A DNA stretch of 64,000 bases, taken from contig JAJEIY010000073.1 in NCBI GenBank assembly GCA_022828085.1, positions 1-64,000 on the forward strand. The letters are read 5' to 3'. Positions 54,407 to 62,028 of the stretch are shown here, piece by piece (position 1 is the stretch's first letter; the number at the start of each line of letters is the position of its first letter). The stretch comes from Acidobacteriota bacterium (GTDB lineage: Bacteria > Acidobacteriota > Vicinamibacteria > Marinacidobacterales > Marinacidobacteraceae). The notes under the pieces are model-generated. The model was not told the DNA's origin and ran no database searches. It saw nothing but the letters and a program-made list of their open reading frames with translations. The translations under genes were made by a program, and so were the position numbers.

Positions 54407-55185
54407 TCGGAGCCTCCTTCGGGGCCGCGCAGGGTCATGAGGTAGGAGACCAGATCGTTCAGCTCCGCGTCCGTGAAGTCGGCGTAGCTCATCATCATGC
54501 TCTCGTCCTTCAGAAGCTGGAACTCGCGCAGCTCGCTCTTGCGGAACGACCGGTGCCGGCCGGCCTCGTCGATCATCTGGATCGTGAACGTGTCCTCGCC
54601 CGTGCGCACGCCCATGACGGTGCGGCTGTCCGCGGTCTCGACGAGCACCGTCCGGTAGCGGGGGTTCACGATCTTCGGCGGGTCCTGGATGGATTCCTTG
54701 AGGAAAGCGCTCCCGCGCAGCAGGCCGACGTCGGAGAGGTCCGGCCCGAGCGCGATGCCCTCGCCGTTCGTGATGTGGCAGGTCGAACACAGCGTCATGT
54801 CATAGAGCTCCTTGCCCGCCACCGGATCTCCCGGCAGTTCCTCCCGCGGCGCCACGCCCAGCGACCGGACGTAGGCGGCCACATTCCGGATCTCCCGGGT
54901 GTTCAGTGAGCCGTGGCCCGGCATGTCGGTGCCGGAGATCCCGTCGTCCACGATCTCGATGAGGGCATCGTCCTCGGTGGAGCGGCGCAGGTTCTCCCGC
55001 ATCAGGTTCGGCCCCTCGCCGCCGACCCCGTCGAGGCCGTGGCAGCGGGAGCAGTGAATGTCGAAGATCCGTTTGCCGTGGGCCACGTCCTCGGCGCTGG
55101 CCTCGGCGAGCGGCTGGGCGGCCGCCGGCGCGGCGAGCAGCAGAGCGGCCAGCAGCGCGAGTCCGCCGGGTCCCGTTTTGCGCAT
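54403..55185 (-). CDS. Diheme cytochrome c
   Basis: A 260-aa exported cytochrome with signal peptide (LALLAALLLAAPAAAQ) and two CXXCH sites: CSRCHG (residue about 43) and CSTCHI (about 145). Methionine ligands are likely in SGTDMPGHG and SMMMSYADF. ATG 55185 gives the natural signal. It overlaps the PQQ dehydrogenase and is its probable electron acceptor to the terminal oxidase. Upstream the divergent GcvT-like gene starts 90 nt away. Confidence 0.9.
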   Translation of the reverse strand: MRKTGPGGLALLAALLLAAPAAAQPLAEASAEDVAHGKRIFDIHCSRCHGLDGVGGEGPNLMRENLRRSTEDDALIEIVDDGISGTDMPGHGSLNTREIRNVAAYVRSLGVAPREELPGDPVAGKELYDMTLCSTCHITNGEGIALGPDLSDVGLLRGSAFLKESIQDPPKIVNPRYRTVLVETADSRTVMGVRTGEDTFTIQMIDEAGRHRSFRKSELREFQLLKDESMMMSYADFTDAELNDLVSYLMTLRGPEGGSE

Positions 55186-55274
55186 GGTTCGTCCGTCCTC
55201 CGGGAAGGCGCACTGTAACAAGGGAAAGCGGGAATACCATTGGACGGCTCTCCTCTTCCCGGCTTTTCGGCAGC

Positions 55275-56477
55275 ATGGCCCGCGGCACCCCCTTCCACCC
55301 CCGCACCCGGGGGCTCTGCACCAGCATGCGCTGGAAGGAGTGGGCCGGCTACTTCGTGGTCGACGCCTTCGACACCTTCCACGACCCCGAGTACCACGCG
55401 GTGCGCTCGGGGGCGGCGCTCATCGACGTCTCGCCGCTCTACAAGTACAACTTCGTCGGACCGGACGCCACCGCGCTCACCGACCGGCTCATCACCAGGA
55501 ACGTGAAGCGCTCCCGGATGGGGCAGGTGCTCTATTCCGGCTGGTGCGACGAGCGGGGGAAGCTCCTCCAGGACGGCTGCTTCCAGCGTTTCGCCCAGGA
55601 CTTCGTCCGGGCCACGGCGGTCGATCCGGCGCTCGTCTGGTTCGAGCGCGCGGCGGCGGGCATGGACGTCCGGATCGAGGACGTTTCCGAAGAACTCGGT
55701 GCGCTCGCGCTCCAGGGGCCCACGTCCTGCCGGATCCTGAACCTGCTCGCCGATCGGGACCTCTCCGACCTCGGATTCTTCCGACTCCGGGAGGTGAACC
55801 TCGGGGGGATCCCGGTGGTGGTGACCCGGACGGGGTATACCGGCGACCTGGGCTACGAGCTCTGGGTGGACCGCGAGGCGGCGGTCGCGCTCTGGGACCT
55901 GCTGCTCGAGGCCGGCGATCCGCGCGGGCTGGTCCCGGCCGGCATGCTCGCCCTCGACCGGGCGCGGGTCGAAGCCGGGTTCCCGCTCATCGACGTGGAC
56001 TTCTGGAACGCGGACTTCGCGCTCACCGAGGCGCAGAAGTCCACGCCCCACGAACTCGGCCTCGGCTGGGCGGTGAGCGCGAAGAAGGGGCCCTTCATCG
56101 GTCAGGAGGCGCTGATGGCCGAGCGGGCGCGCGGACCGGAGCGCTTCTTCGTGGGGATCGAGACCTCGATCCTGGAGATCGAGCGACTGTTCGCGCTCGA
56201 TGACCTCGCCCCCGAGGTCTGCGACGAGGTGAATCGGGACGGGGTCCCCGTGTACTCCGGGGGCGAGCAGGTCGGCCGGGCCACGAGCGTCTGCTGGTCG
56301 CCGCTCCTCAAGCGGCAACTGGCGCTCGCCACCGTGGACCGTGGCTACGAGGCGCCGGGCACCCCGCTGGACATCGAGATGACCGTGGAATACACGCGGC
56401 GGCGGGCGCGGTCCCGGGTGGCGGCGCTGCCGTTCTTCGATCCGCCCCGGAAGCGGGCCACCCCGGCGGCGGCGTAG
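55275..56477 (+). CDS. Aminomethyltransferase (GcvT-like) protein
   Basis: A 400-aa folate-dependent C1-transfer enzyme of the GcvT superfamily. Conserved features are HAVRSGAALIDVSPLYK, LQGPTSCRIL, TRTGYTGDLGYELWV and the C-terminal domain PFIGQEAL/PVYSGGEQVGRATS. It is not next to GcvH or GcvP, so it is more likely a demethylase-type relative (as with dimethylglycine, DMSP or trimethylamine degradation). Start ATG 55275. Fic and Rieske genes follow on the same strand. Confidence 0.85.
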   Translation: MARGTPFHPRTRGLCTSMRWKEWAGYFVVDAFDTFHDPEYHAVRSGAALIDVSPLYKYNFVGPDATALTDRLITRNVKRSRMGQVLYSGWCDERGKLLQDGCFQRFAQDFVRATAVDPALVWFERAAAGMDVRIEDVSEELGALALQGPTSCRILNLLADRDLSDLGFFRLREVNLGGIPVVVTRTGYTGDLGYELWVDREAAVALWDLLLEAGDPRGLVPAGMLALDRARVEAGFPLIDVDFWNADFALTEAQKSTPHELGLGWAVSAKKGPFIGQEALMAERARGPERFFVGIETSILEIERLFALDDLAPEVCDEVNRDGVPVYSGGEQVGRATSVCWSPLLKRQLALATVDRGYEAPGTPLDIEMTVEYTRRRARSRVAALPFFDPPRKRATPAAA

Positions 56478-56540
56478 GGGTTCATCCGTAGACACACATC
56501 GCGTCAACCATGGCGTCAAGTAGTATGTCAACCAAGAAGC

Positions 56541-56567
56541 TTGTGAACTCCTAATAATACGTATAAT
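56541..56567 (+). promoter_or_regulatory. Candidate promoter of the Fic gene
   Basis: TTGTGA (56541-56546) and TATAAT (56562-56567), spaced 15 nt, in an AT-rich island that is unusual for this region. 56478-56635 holds no gene. Confidence 0.4.
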
Positions 56568-56573
56568 CAATCA

Positions 56574-56603
56574 GTTATATCGTTTATTTGCGTGTCATAT
56601 AAC
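56574..56603. promoter_or_regulatory. AT-rich inverted repeat upstream of the Fic gene
   Basis: GTTATAT (56574-56580) and ATATAAC (56597-56603) with a 16-nt spacer, between the candidate promoter and the Fic ATG. A possible operator. Confidence 0.4.
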
Positions 56604-56635
56604 GCGCAGAGTATGATGCCAACCAAGGCAATTCA

Positions 56636-57814
56636 ATGGACTGGGAACGGTTCTCCTTCCAGTGGAGTCTCCGGGGCAACTTCTTTCCGGACCTGGTTCA
56701 GATCGAGGCCTACCGCGAAGCGGCGTTGAATCTGGTCCTGCCCCCGGACTGGAGCCGCCAGCTCGACGAGTTGAACCGGATTCGTGCAGTCCACGGGACG
56801 ACGGCCCTTGAGGGAAACCCTCTCTCCGAGGCGGCAGTCGAAGAGCAACTGCGCCGAGACGCGGCATCCTTGGCGCTACCCGAGGATGAGTCGATGGAAC
56901 AGCGGCAGGTGCGGAACGCGGGGCTCGCTCAGGACTGGGTCCGCGAGAGATTCCGTCCGGGGAGTTCTCCCCTCCAGGTCTCGGACATCCTTGCGATGCA
57001 TCGGTTGCTGACCGAGGGATCGGACGACCGGGACAACATTCCGGGCCGACTCAGAACGCATGGCGTCGTGGCCGGAACGCGGGGTCTGGGTGGCGTCCAT
57101 CGCGGCGCGCCTCACGAAGACCTGCCGCGGCTGACGGACCGGTTCGTCGAGTTCGTCGCTTCCCGCGAGGTCGGTGCGCAGCATCCTGTGGTGCGGGCCC
57201 TGCTGGCGCATTTCTTCCTGGTTACGATCCATCCCTTTGGTGACGGAAACGGTCGGGTGTCGAGGCTCGTGGAGGCCGGCATCCTCTTCCAGGGTGTCTA
57301 CAACGTCCACGGTTTCTACGGCTTGTCGAACTACTTCTATCGACACCGCGATGACTACATCTCGCTGCTTCAGAAGAGCAGGAGGTCCCAACCCTTCGAC
57401 CTCAGCGAGTTCGTGGCGTTCGGTATTGGAGGATTCCGTCTGGAATTGAAGGGCATCAACAACTTCATCAAGACCCGGATGAACCGGGTGATGTACCGGA
57501 ACGCGCTGGTCCGGGCGCTCAACAAGCGAGTCGGTCCCCGCCGCCGCGCCCTGAACCAACGCGAGTACGGGCTGCTCGAATACCTCACGCGGACGACAGA
57601 GCCAACGGATCCCTTTGCTGACGAACCGTCCCGACGAATCAGGTTCACCGATCTCTTGTCCGATCCGTACGTCCAACAGGTCTATCGGAAGGTGACAGAG
57701 AGAACATTCCGACGGGAAGTCATCAGGCTCTTCGAACAGGGCTTCATCAAGCTGGTCGGCGAGCCCGGTGAATGGACCGTGGAACTCGACTTCCGGGCCA
57801 TCGAGAAATACTGA
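56636..57814 (+). CDS. Fic family protein with N-terminal inhibitory helix
   Basis: A 392-aa protein: the Fic core motif HPFGDGNGR (199-207) is intact, so AMPylation or a related nucleotide transfer is possible. The inhibitory helix motif with Glu59 (TTALEGNPLSE) lies ahead, placing it in the class II (self-inhibited) group. A winged helix follows (FRREVIRLFEQGFIKLVGEP). The AT-rich promoter and position between two catabolic genes indicate insertion. Ends 4 nt before the Rieske gene start. Confidence 0.88.
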   Translation: MDWERFSFQWSLRGNFFPDLVQIEAYREAALNLVLPPDWSRQLDELNRIRAVHGTTALEGNPLSEAAVEEQLRRDAASLALPEDESMEQRQVRNAGLAQDWVRERFRPGSSPLQVSDILAMHRLLTEGSDDRDNIPGRLRTHGVVAGTRGLGGVHRGAPHEDLPRLTDRFVEFVASREVGAQHPVVRALLAHFFLVTIHPFGDGNGRVSRLVEAGILFQGVYNVHGFYGLSNYFYRHRDDYISLLQKSRRSQPFDLSEFVAFGIGGFRLELKGINNFIKTRMNRVMYRNALVRALNKRVGPRRRALNQREYGLLEYLTRTTEPTDPFADEPSRRIRFTDLLSDPYVQQVYRKVTERTFRREVIRLFEQGFIKLVGEPGEWTVELDFRAIEKY

Positions 57815-57818
57815 CCAC

Positions 57819-58946
57819 GTGTCCGATCCGCGCTACGCCGACACCCGGCCCGCTGCGCCAGCGGGAGCCATGACGCTGCCCGCGCGCTACTACTGCGCCC
57901 CGGCGGTGTTCGAACGCGAGGGGGAACGGATCCACCGGGCGATGTGGAACGCGGCGTGTCCGGTGGACGACCTCCGGGAGCCGGGGGACTACCGGCTCGT
58001 GGAGATCGCGGGCGACTGCCTGGTCGTGGTCCGCGGCGAGGACGGCCGCGTCCGGGCGCATCACAACGTCTGCCGGCACCGGGGGACCCGGATGGTGGAA
58101 GCGGAGAGCGGCCGCCTGCCGGGTTCCATCCAGTGCCCGTACCACGCCTGGACCTACGGTTTCGACGGGCGGCTCCGGCGGGCGCCGCACATGGACCGGG
58201 TGGAGGGGTTCTCGGTCGGGGACTACCCGCTCGCGCCGGCGGCGTGCGAGGAATGGGGCGGGATCGTCTTCGTGCGGGTGGCGGACGAGGGGCCCGGCCT
58301 GCTGGAGCAGCTCGGCCCGGCCGCCCCGCGTCTCGAGCCGTGGGGGATCGGCGACCTCCGGTCCGCCCACACCGAGCGTTACGACCTGAGGGCGAACTGG
58401 AAGCTCGTGGTCCAGAACTTCTCGGAGTGTCTCCACTGCCCGGTCATCCACCCGCAGCTCCAGCGCCTTTCGCACTACCTGAGCGGCGAGAACTACCCCG
58501 TGACCCCCGGCGCCGTCGGTTCGGCGATGGACATGGCGGACGGGGTCGAGACGATGTCCACCGACGGACGGCTGGTGGGCGAGCCGCTGCCGGGTCTGTC
58601 GCAGGCCGGCCGGCGGCGCGTGGGCTACGACATCCTGCTCCCGAACGTGATGCTCTGCCTACACCCCGACTACGTGGTGCGCTACCTGATGCGCCCGCTC
58701 GCGGTGGACCGCACCACGATCCGCTGCGACTGGCTGTTCAGCGAGGAGGCGGTGTCCCGACACGGCTTCGATCCCGGCCGCGCCGTGGAGTTCTGGCACA
58801 CCACGAACCTCCAGGACTGGCGCGTCTCCGAGCTCGCCCAGCAGGGCATCGCATCCTCCGCGTACCGCCCCGGCCCCTACTCGAACCGCGAAGACCAGCT
58901 CTGGCAGATCGACCGATTGATCCTGGAGCGCCTCGGGGACGCGTAG
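57819..58946 (+). CDS. Rieske non-heme iron oxygenase alpha subunit
   Basis: A 375-aa oxygenase. Rieske [2Fe-2S] ligands are CRH in NVCRHRGTRM and CPYH in IQCPYHAWTYG. The catalytic non-heme iron site is in NFSECLHCPVIHPQ with a later Asp. Start GTG 57819. With the GcvT-like gene nearby, an N-demethylating oxygenase of the glycine-betaine/carnitine type fits better than an aromatic dioxygenase, an inference; no reductase gene is visible. Confidence 0.87.
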   Translation: MSDPRYADTRPAAPAGAMTLPARYYCAPAVFEREGERIHRAMWNAACPVDDLREPGDYRLVEIAGDCLVVVRGEDGRVRAHHNVCRHRGTRMVEAESGRLPGSIQCPYHAWTYGFDGRLRRAPHMDRVEGFSVGDYPLAPAACEEWGGIVFVRVADEGPGLLEQLGPAAPRLEPWGIGDLRSAHTERYDLRANWKLVVQNFSECLHCPVIHPQLQRLSHYLSGENYPVTPGAVGSAMDMADGVETMSTDGRLVGEPLPGLSQAGRRRVGYDILLPNVMLCLHPDYVVRYLMRPLAVDRTTIRCDWLFSEEAVSRHGFDPGRAVEFWHTTNLQDWRVSELAQQGIASSAYRPGPYSNREDQLWQIDRLILERLGDA

Positions 58947-58955
58947 GGGCAGGGA

Positions 58956-58990
58956 GCGCCGGCCTCCATCCAGGCCGACACCGCCCGCCC
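58956..58990. repeat. Degenerate REP-like element
   Basis: GGGAGCGCCGGCCTCCATCC and a poor AGGCCGAC arm, then CACCGCCCGCCC. A decayed copy of the two-hairpin family. Confidence 0.4.
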
Positions 58991-59062
58991 AAGGCGCGTG
59001 GCGGCTCGGACCTCAATCCCCGGAGGGCTCCGGTTCGGGGCCCTCGCGGACCCTCCGCTCCC

Positions 59063-60166
59063 TCAGTTGAAATCCGTCACGTTCCCGCGGCGGAGCAGGT
59101 ACTTCGGCGAGACGTACTTCAGCTTCAACCGGTTGCCCGGCAGCTCTGCGCACTCTCGCTCCTTCACCGGCGTGATCACGATCCCCTCGCGGACGTGGCC
59201 GCCCCGGAACGTCGTCTTCCCGTCCCGGTGCTGCTCGGCCGCCGCCATCGAGAACGGCCCCCGGTAGAGGCGGGGCGTGGTGTCGAGCCCCCACTCGCCC
59301 TTGACCCGGGCGAGCAGCTCGTCGTAGTCGAGGTACCGGCCCCGGCGGGGTTCGCCGACATACACGTCGAACACCCGGAAGGCGCGCCCCGGCTGCCCGT
59401 AGTCGAGGTCCTGCACCTTCTTTCCGAAGGTCTCCCCGAGGATGTAGATCGGCTCTTTGGTCCGCTCGCTCGCGGCCCGCACCCGGTCCCAGCCGCCCGT
59501 CTCCAGCATGGCGGTCCGGAAGCTCATCACGTAGAGGTTGCTCGCGTTGGCGTCGGTCCACTGGAAGGCGAACCCGGTGTCGGCGTTCCCCTTCGAGGTG
59601 ATGATCGTGCCGCCCTCGAGCAGGTCCGGATGGCCGAGCCCGGGATGGAACCCGAAGCAGGTCCAGGTGCCGTGGAGCTTTTCGGTGAACACGACCTCCT
59701 CGCCGTCCCGCAGGACGCCGGGGAACTTCTGGATGCTCTCGATGTCGTAGCGCGGCGTGTGCCCCCGCAGGTTGCAGACCTCGCCCTGCATGTGCACCGG
59801 GACCGGCGGCTCGTACTTGACGATGTCGAGCGCCTCGGCGAGGTCCGCGCCCTCCTCCCGTCCTTCCACCGGGTAGAGGAGCCCCTGGCTGACGACGCCC
59901 CGGAGCCGGATCGCCTTGACCCGGTCCCCCTTCTTCCCGGCGAGCATCCCCTTGCCCTTCGCCTCGTCCCACAGCCGCAACGCGCGGATCAGGGCCTCCG
60001 GCACGATCGCGTCCTCGGGGATGTAGGCGACCAGGTCCCCCGGCCGGTGCGCTCCGATCTTCACCACGCAGCGGTAGCCGCGCACCACCGCGATCTCGAG
60101 GGCGTCCGCGCCGGGGTGCTCTTCGATGCGGTCCACCCGGACCACCGGAACCTCGAATTGCGCCAT
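59063..60166 (-). CDS. RNA ligase, DRB0094 (Rnl5) type
   Basis: A 367-aa ATP-dependent RNA ligase. The N-terminal OB-like domain (VVRVDRIEEHPGADALEIAV) resembles tRNA-binding domains, as in the Deinococcus enzyme. The nucleotidyltransferase core has nucleophile Lys163 in TEKLHGTWTC, motif IV HVREGIVITP and motif V LKLKYVS. It joins 3'-OH to 5'-phosphate RNA ends, probably in repair of cleaved RNA. Divergent from the methyltransferase across a 356-nt region holding a hairpin array. Confidence 0.87.
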   Translation of the reverse strand: MAQFEVPVVRVDRIEEHPGADALEIAVVRGYRCVVKIGAHRPGDLVAYIPEDAIVPEALIRALRLWDEAKGKGMLAGKKGDRVKAIRLRGVVSQGLLYPVEGREEGADLAEALDIVKYEPPVPVHMQGEVCNLRGHTPRYDIESIQKFPGVLRDGEEVVFTEKLHGTWTCFGFHPGLGHPDLLEGGTIITSKGNADTGFAFQWTDANASNLYVMSFRTAMLETGGWDRVRAASERTKEPIYILGETFGKKVQDLDYGQPGRAFRVFDVYVGEPRRGRYLDYDELLARVKGEWGLDTTPRLYRGPFSMAAAEQHRDGKTTFRGGHVREGIVITPVKERECAELPGNRLKLKYVSPKYLLRRGNVTDFN

Positions 60167-60271
60167 GCCGCGGACCTCCAGTCCCCGAAGGGGCGCGGGA
60201 GTCTAGCGACGCCGGATGGTGCATCGCGGGGCGCCGGATCGGCGGCATCCATCCCACCCCGATGGATCGGG

Positions 60272-60367
60272 TTTTCCGCAGCGTCGTTGCGGAAAAACAC
60301 GCCTTTTCGGCAGACCAGTTGCGGAAAAACACGTTTTTTCCGCAGATCTGTTGCGGGAATCGCCGAT
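60272..60367. repeat. Three hairpins at 32-bp period
   Basis: Three units start at 60272, 60304 and 60336. Each is TTTTCCGCA-(7-nt variable loop)-TGCGGAAAA followed by ACACGCC-like spacer; the second has one arm mismatch (TTTTCGGCA) and the third a worn right arm. Possible nested terminators or protein sites between the divergent RNA ligase and methyltransferase genes. A REP-like copy follows at 60417. I see no gene in 60167-60522. Confidence 0.75.
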
Positions 60368-60416
60368 TGCTGAATCCCGCCGCCGACGCCCCACCTCTGG
60401 CCGCGAATGGCGCCGC

Positions 60417-60467
60417 CGGCTTGGAACGCCGGTCTCCGACCGGCACCCGCCCCGCAACGCGGGGCGG
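60417..60467. repeat. REP-like two-hairpin element
   Basis: CGGCTTGGAAC, hairpin GCCGGTC-TCC-GACCGGC (60428-60444), then variable hairpin CCGCCCCGC-AAC-GCGGGGCGG (60447-60467). Confidence 0.7.
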
Positions 60468-60522
60468 AACAGCACGCCAGCACTGCCCGTCACCGCACCC
60501 GTCGCAGTACGCTGGAACGCTC

Positions 60523-61293
60523 ATGTCGTCCGGTCCCCGCCTCTACGCCGACCTCGCGCACCTCTGGCCGCTCATGAGCCCGCCGGAGGACTACACGGAC
60601 GAGGGCGCCCGCCTGCGGAGCGAACTCCGCGCGCGCCTCGGCCCCGGCCGGGCGCGCCTCCTCGAACTCGGGACCGGCGGCGGGCACCTCCTCCACCATC
60701 TCGCCGGCGACTTCGAGGCCACCGCGGTGGACCTCTCGGAGGCGATGCTCGCCCACTCGCAACGCCTGAATCCCGGCGTCACCCACCGTGTCGGCGACAT
60801 GCGGACGGTGCGCCTCGGCGAGACCTTCGACGCCGTGCTGATCCACGACGCGATCGATTACATGACAACGGAAGACGACCTCCGCGCCGCGTTCGCGACG
60901 GCGCGGGCGCACCTCCGTCGGGGAGGCGTGTTCCTCGCCATTCCGGACGACTACGTGGAGACGTTTACGTCGCCGCACATCGCCCACGAGACCCGGCGGC
61001 GGGACGGCGCCGAACTCACCTACGTCGAGTACTCGACCGACCCCGACCCGGGAGACACGGAGATCGAGACGGTCTATGTCTTCTTCTTCCGGGAGGACGG
61101 CGCGTTGCGCGTGGAGGTGGACCGCCACACCACCGGCCTGTTCCCGGTCGTCACCTGGGAACGGCTGCTCGCGGAGTCCGGCTTCAAGGCCGAGCGCCTC
61201 GACTACCCGTTCAGCGAGCACGGCGCGGCGACGTATCTTTGGGTATGCACGGCGACCGGCCGTCCCGCCGCGGCCCCGCGTTCGCAGCCATGA
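60523..61293 (+). CDS. Class I SAM-dependent methyltransferase
   Basis: A 256-aa Rossmann methyltransferase with motif I LLELGTGGGHLLHHL, motif II region ATAVDLSEAMLAHS and FDAVLIHDAIDYM. The C-terminal half (YVFFFREDGALRVEVDRHTTG) is of the family's usual beta type. Start ATG 60523. Its stop overlaps the next start as ATGA. Substrate unknown. Confidence 0.85.
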   Translation: MSSGPRLYADLAHLWPLMSPPEDYTDEGARLRSELRARLGPGRARLLELGTGGGHLLHHLAGDFEATAVDLSEAMLAHSQRLNPGVTHRVGDMRTVRLGETFDAVLIHDAIDYMTTEDDLRAAFATARAHLRRGGVFLAIPDDYVETFTSPHIAHETRRRDGAELTYVEYSTDPDPGDTEIETVYVFFFREDGALRVEVDRHTTGLFPVVTWERLLAESGFKAERLDYPFSEHGAATYLWVCTATGRPAAAPRSQP

Positions 61294-62015
61294 AGGAGAC
61301 CTTCCGGCCTTCGCGAGCCGTTCCCGCCCTGCTCGTGACGGCTCTCCTCGCCGTCCCGGGGCTGTCCTGTGCGGCTGCCGGAGGCCAGCGGCTGCCTCAA
61401 CCCGGGACGCAAGGATGGGTCTCGCTGCCGCTTCCGGCCGGCGGCCAACTCAATCTCCTGGTCGTGCGGCCCCCGGGGCCCGCCCGGGGAGTCGTGGTGG
61501 CCTTCCCGTGGGGCGCGGGCGATGCGGGCCTCCTCGCCGGGCTCGTGGAAACCTACTGGGACGAGGCCGCGCCCGCCGCTGGCTACGCCGTCGTCGGCGT
61601 CGAGATCTACGGTCCGGGACTCGCCGAGAGCGCCCCGGCCGTCGTGCCTGCGCTGCTGGAGTGGATCGGCCAAAACCTCCCGGAGGCGGCCGGAGAGATC
61701 GTCCTCACCGGGGCCTCCGCGGGAGGCATCGGGGTCTTCCACGCGGCGCTTGCGATGCCGGGCCGGGTGGCGGCGATCCTCGCCATGCCGGGGCGCGCAG
61801 CCGGGGAAGCCTCGCTGGAGTCGCTGGCCGGGGTGCCGGTCCTGCTGATGGTCGGGAGCCACGACCGGCGCTGGGTGGCCGGATCGGAATCCACCGCCGA
61901 ACGCCTCCGGGCGGCGGGCGCGCGGGTAGAGCTGGCCGTGGTCCCGGGCCAGGGGCACGTGCTCCGCGTGCCCCAGGGGGAGTTGGTCCGCTGGCTCGAG
62001 CAGCAGCTCGAGTGA
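61290..62015 (+). CDS. Exported alpha/beta hydrolase
   Basis: A 241-aa protein with a signal peptide (VPALLVTALLAVPGLSCAAA, possible but weak lipobox) and an alpha/beta-hydrolase core: nucleophile Ser in GASAGG, acid in VGSHDRRW and His in GQGHVLR. Short for a serine hydrolase with no lid. Coupled to the methyltransferase by an ATGA overlap. Esterase or peptidase activity cannot be separated from sequence. Confidence 0.8.
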   Translation: MKETFRPSRAVPALLVTALLAVPGLSCAAAGGQRLPQPGTQGWVSLPLPAGGQLNLLVVRPPGPARGVVVAFPWGAGDAGLLAGLVETYWDEAAPAAGYAVVGVEIYGPGLAESAPAVVPALLEWIGQNLPEAAGEIVLTGASAGGIGVFHAALAMPGRVAAILAMPGRAAGEASLESLAGVPVLLMVGSHDRRWVAGSESTAERLRAAGARVELAVVPGQGHVLRVPQGELVRWLEQQLE

Positions 62016-62028
62016 CTCGATCCCCGCC

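Noticed and set aside
60272..60367. Short CRISPR-like array
   Set aside because: The only variable part is a 7-nt hairpin loop, too short for spacers; the units are inverted repeats.
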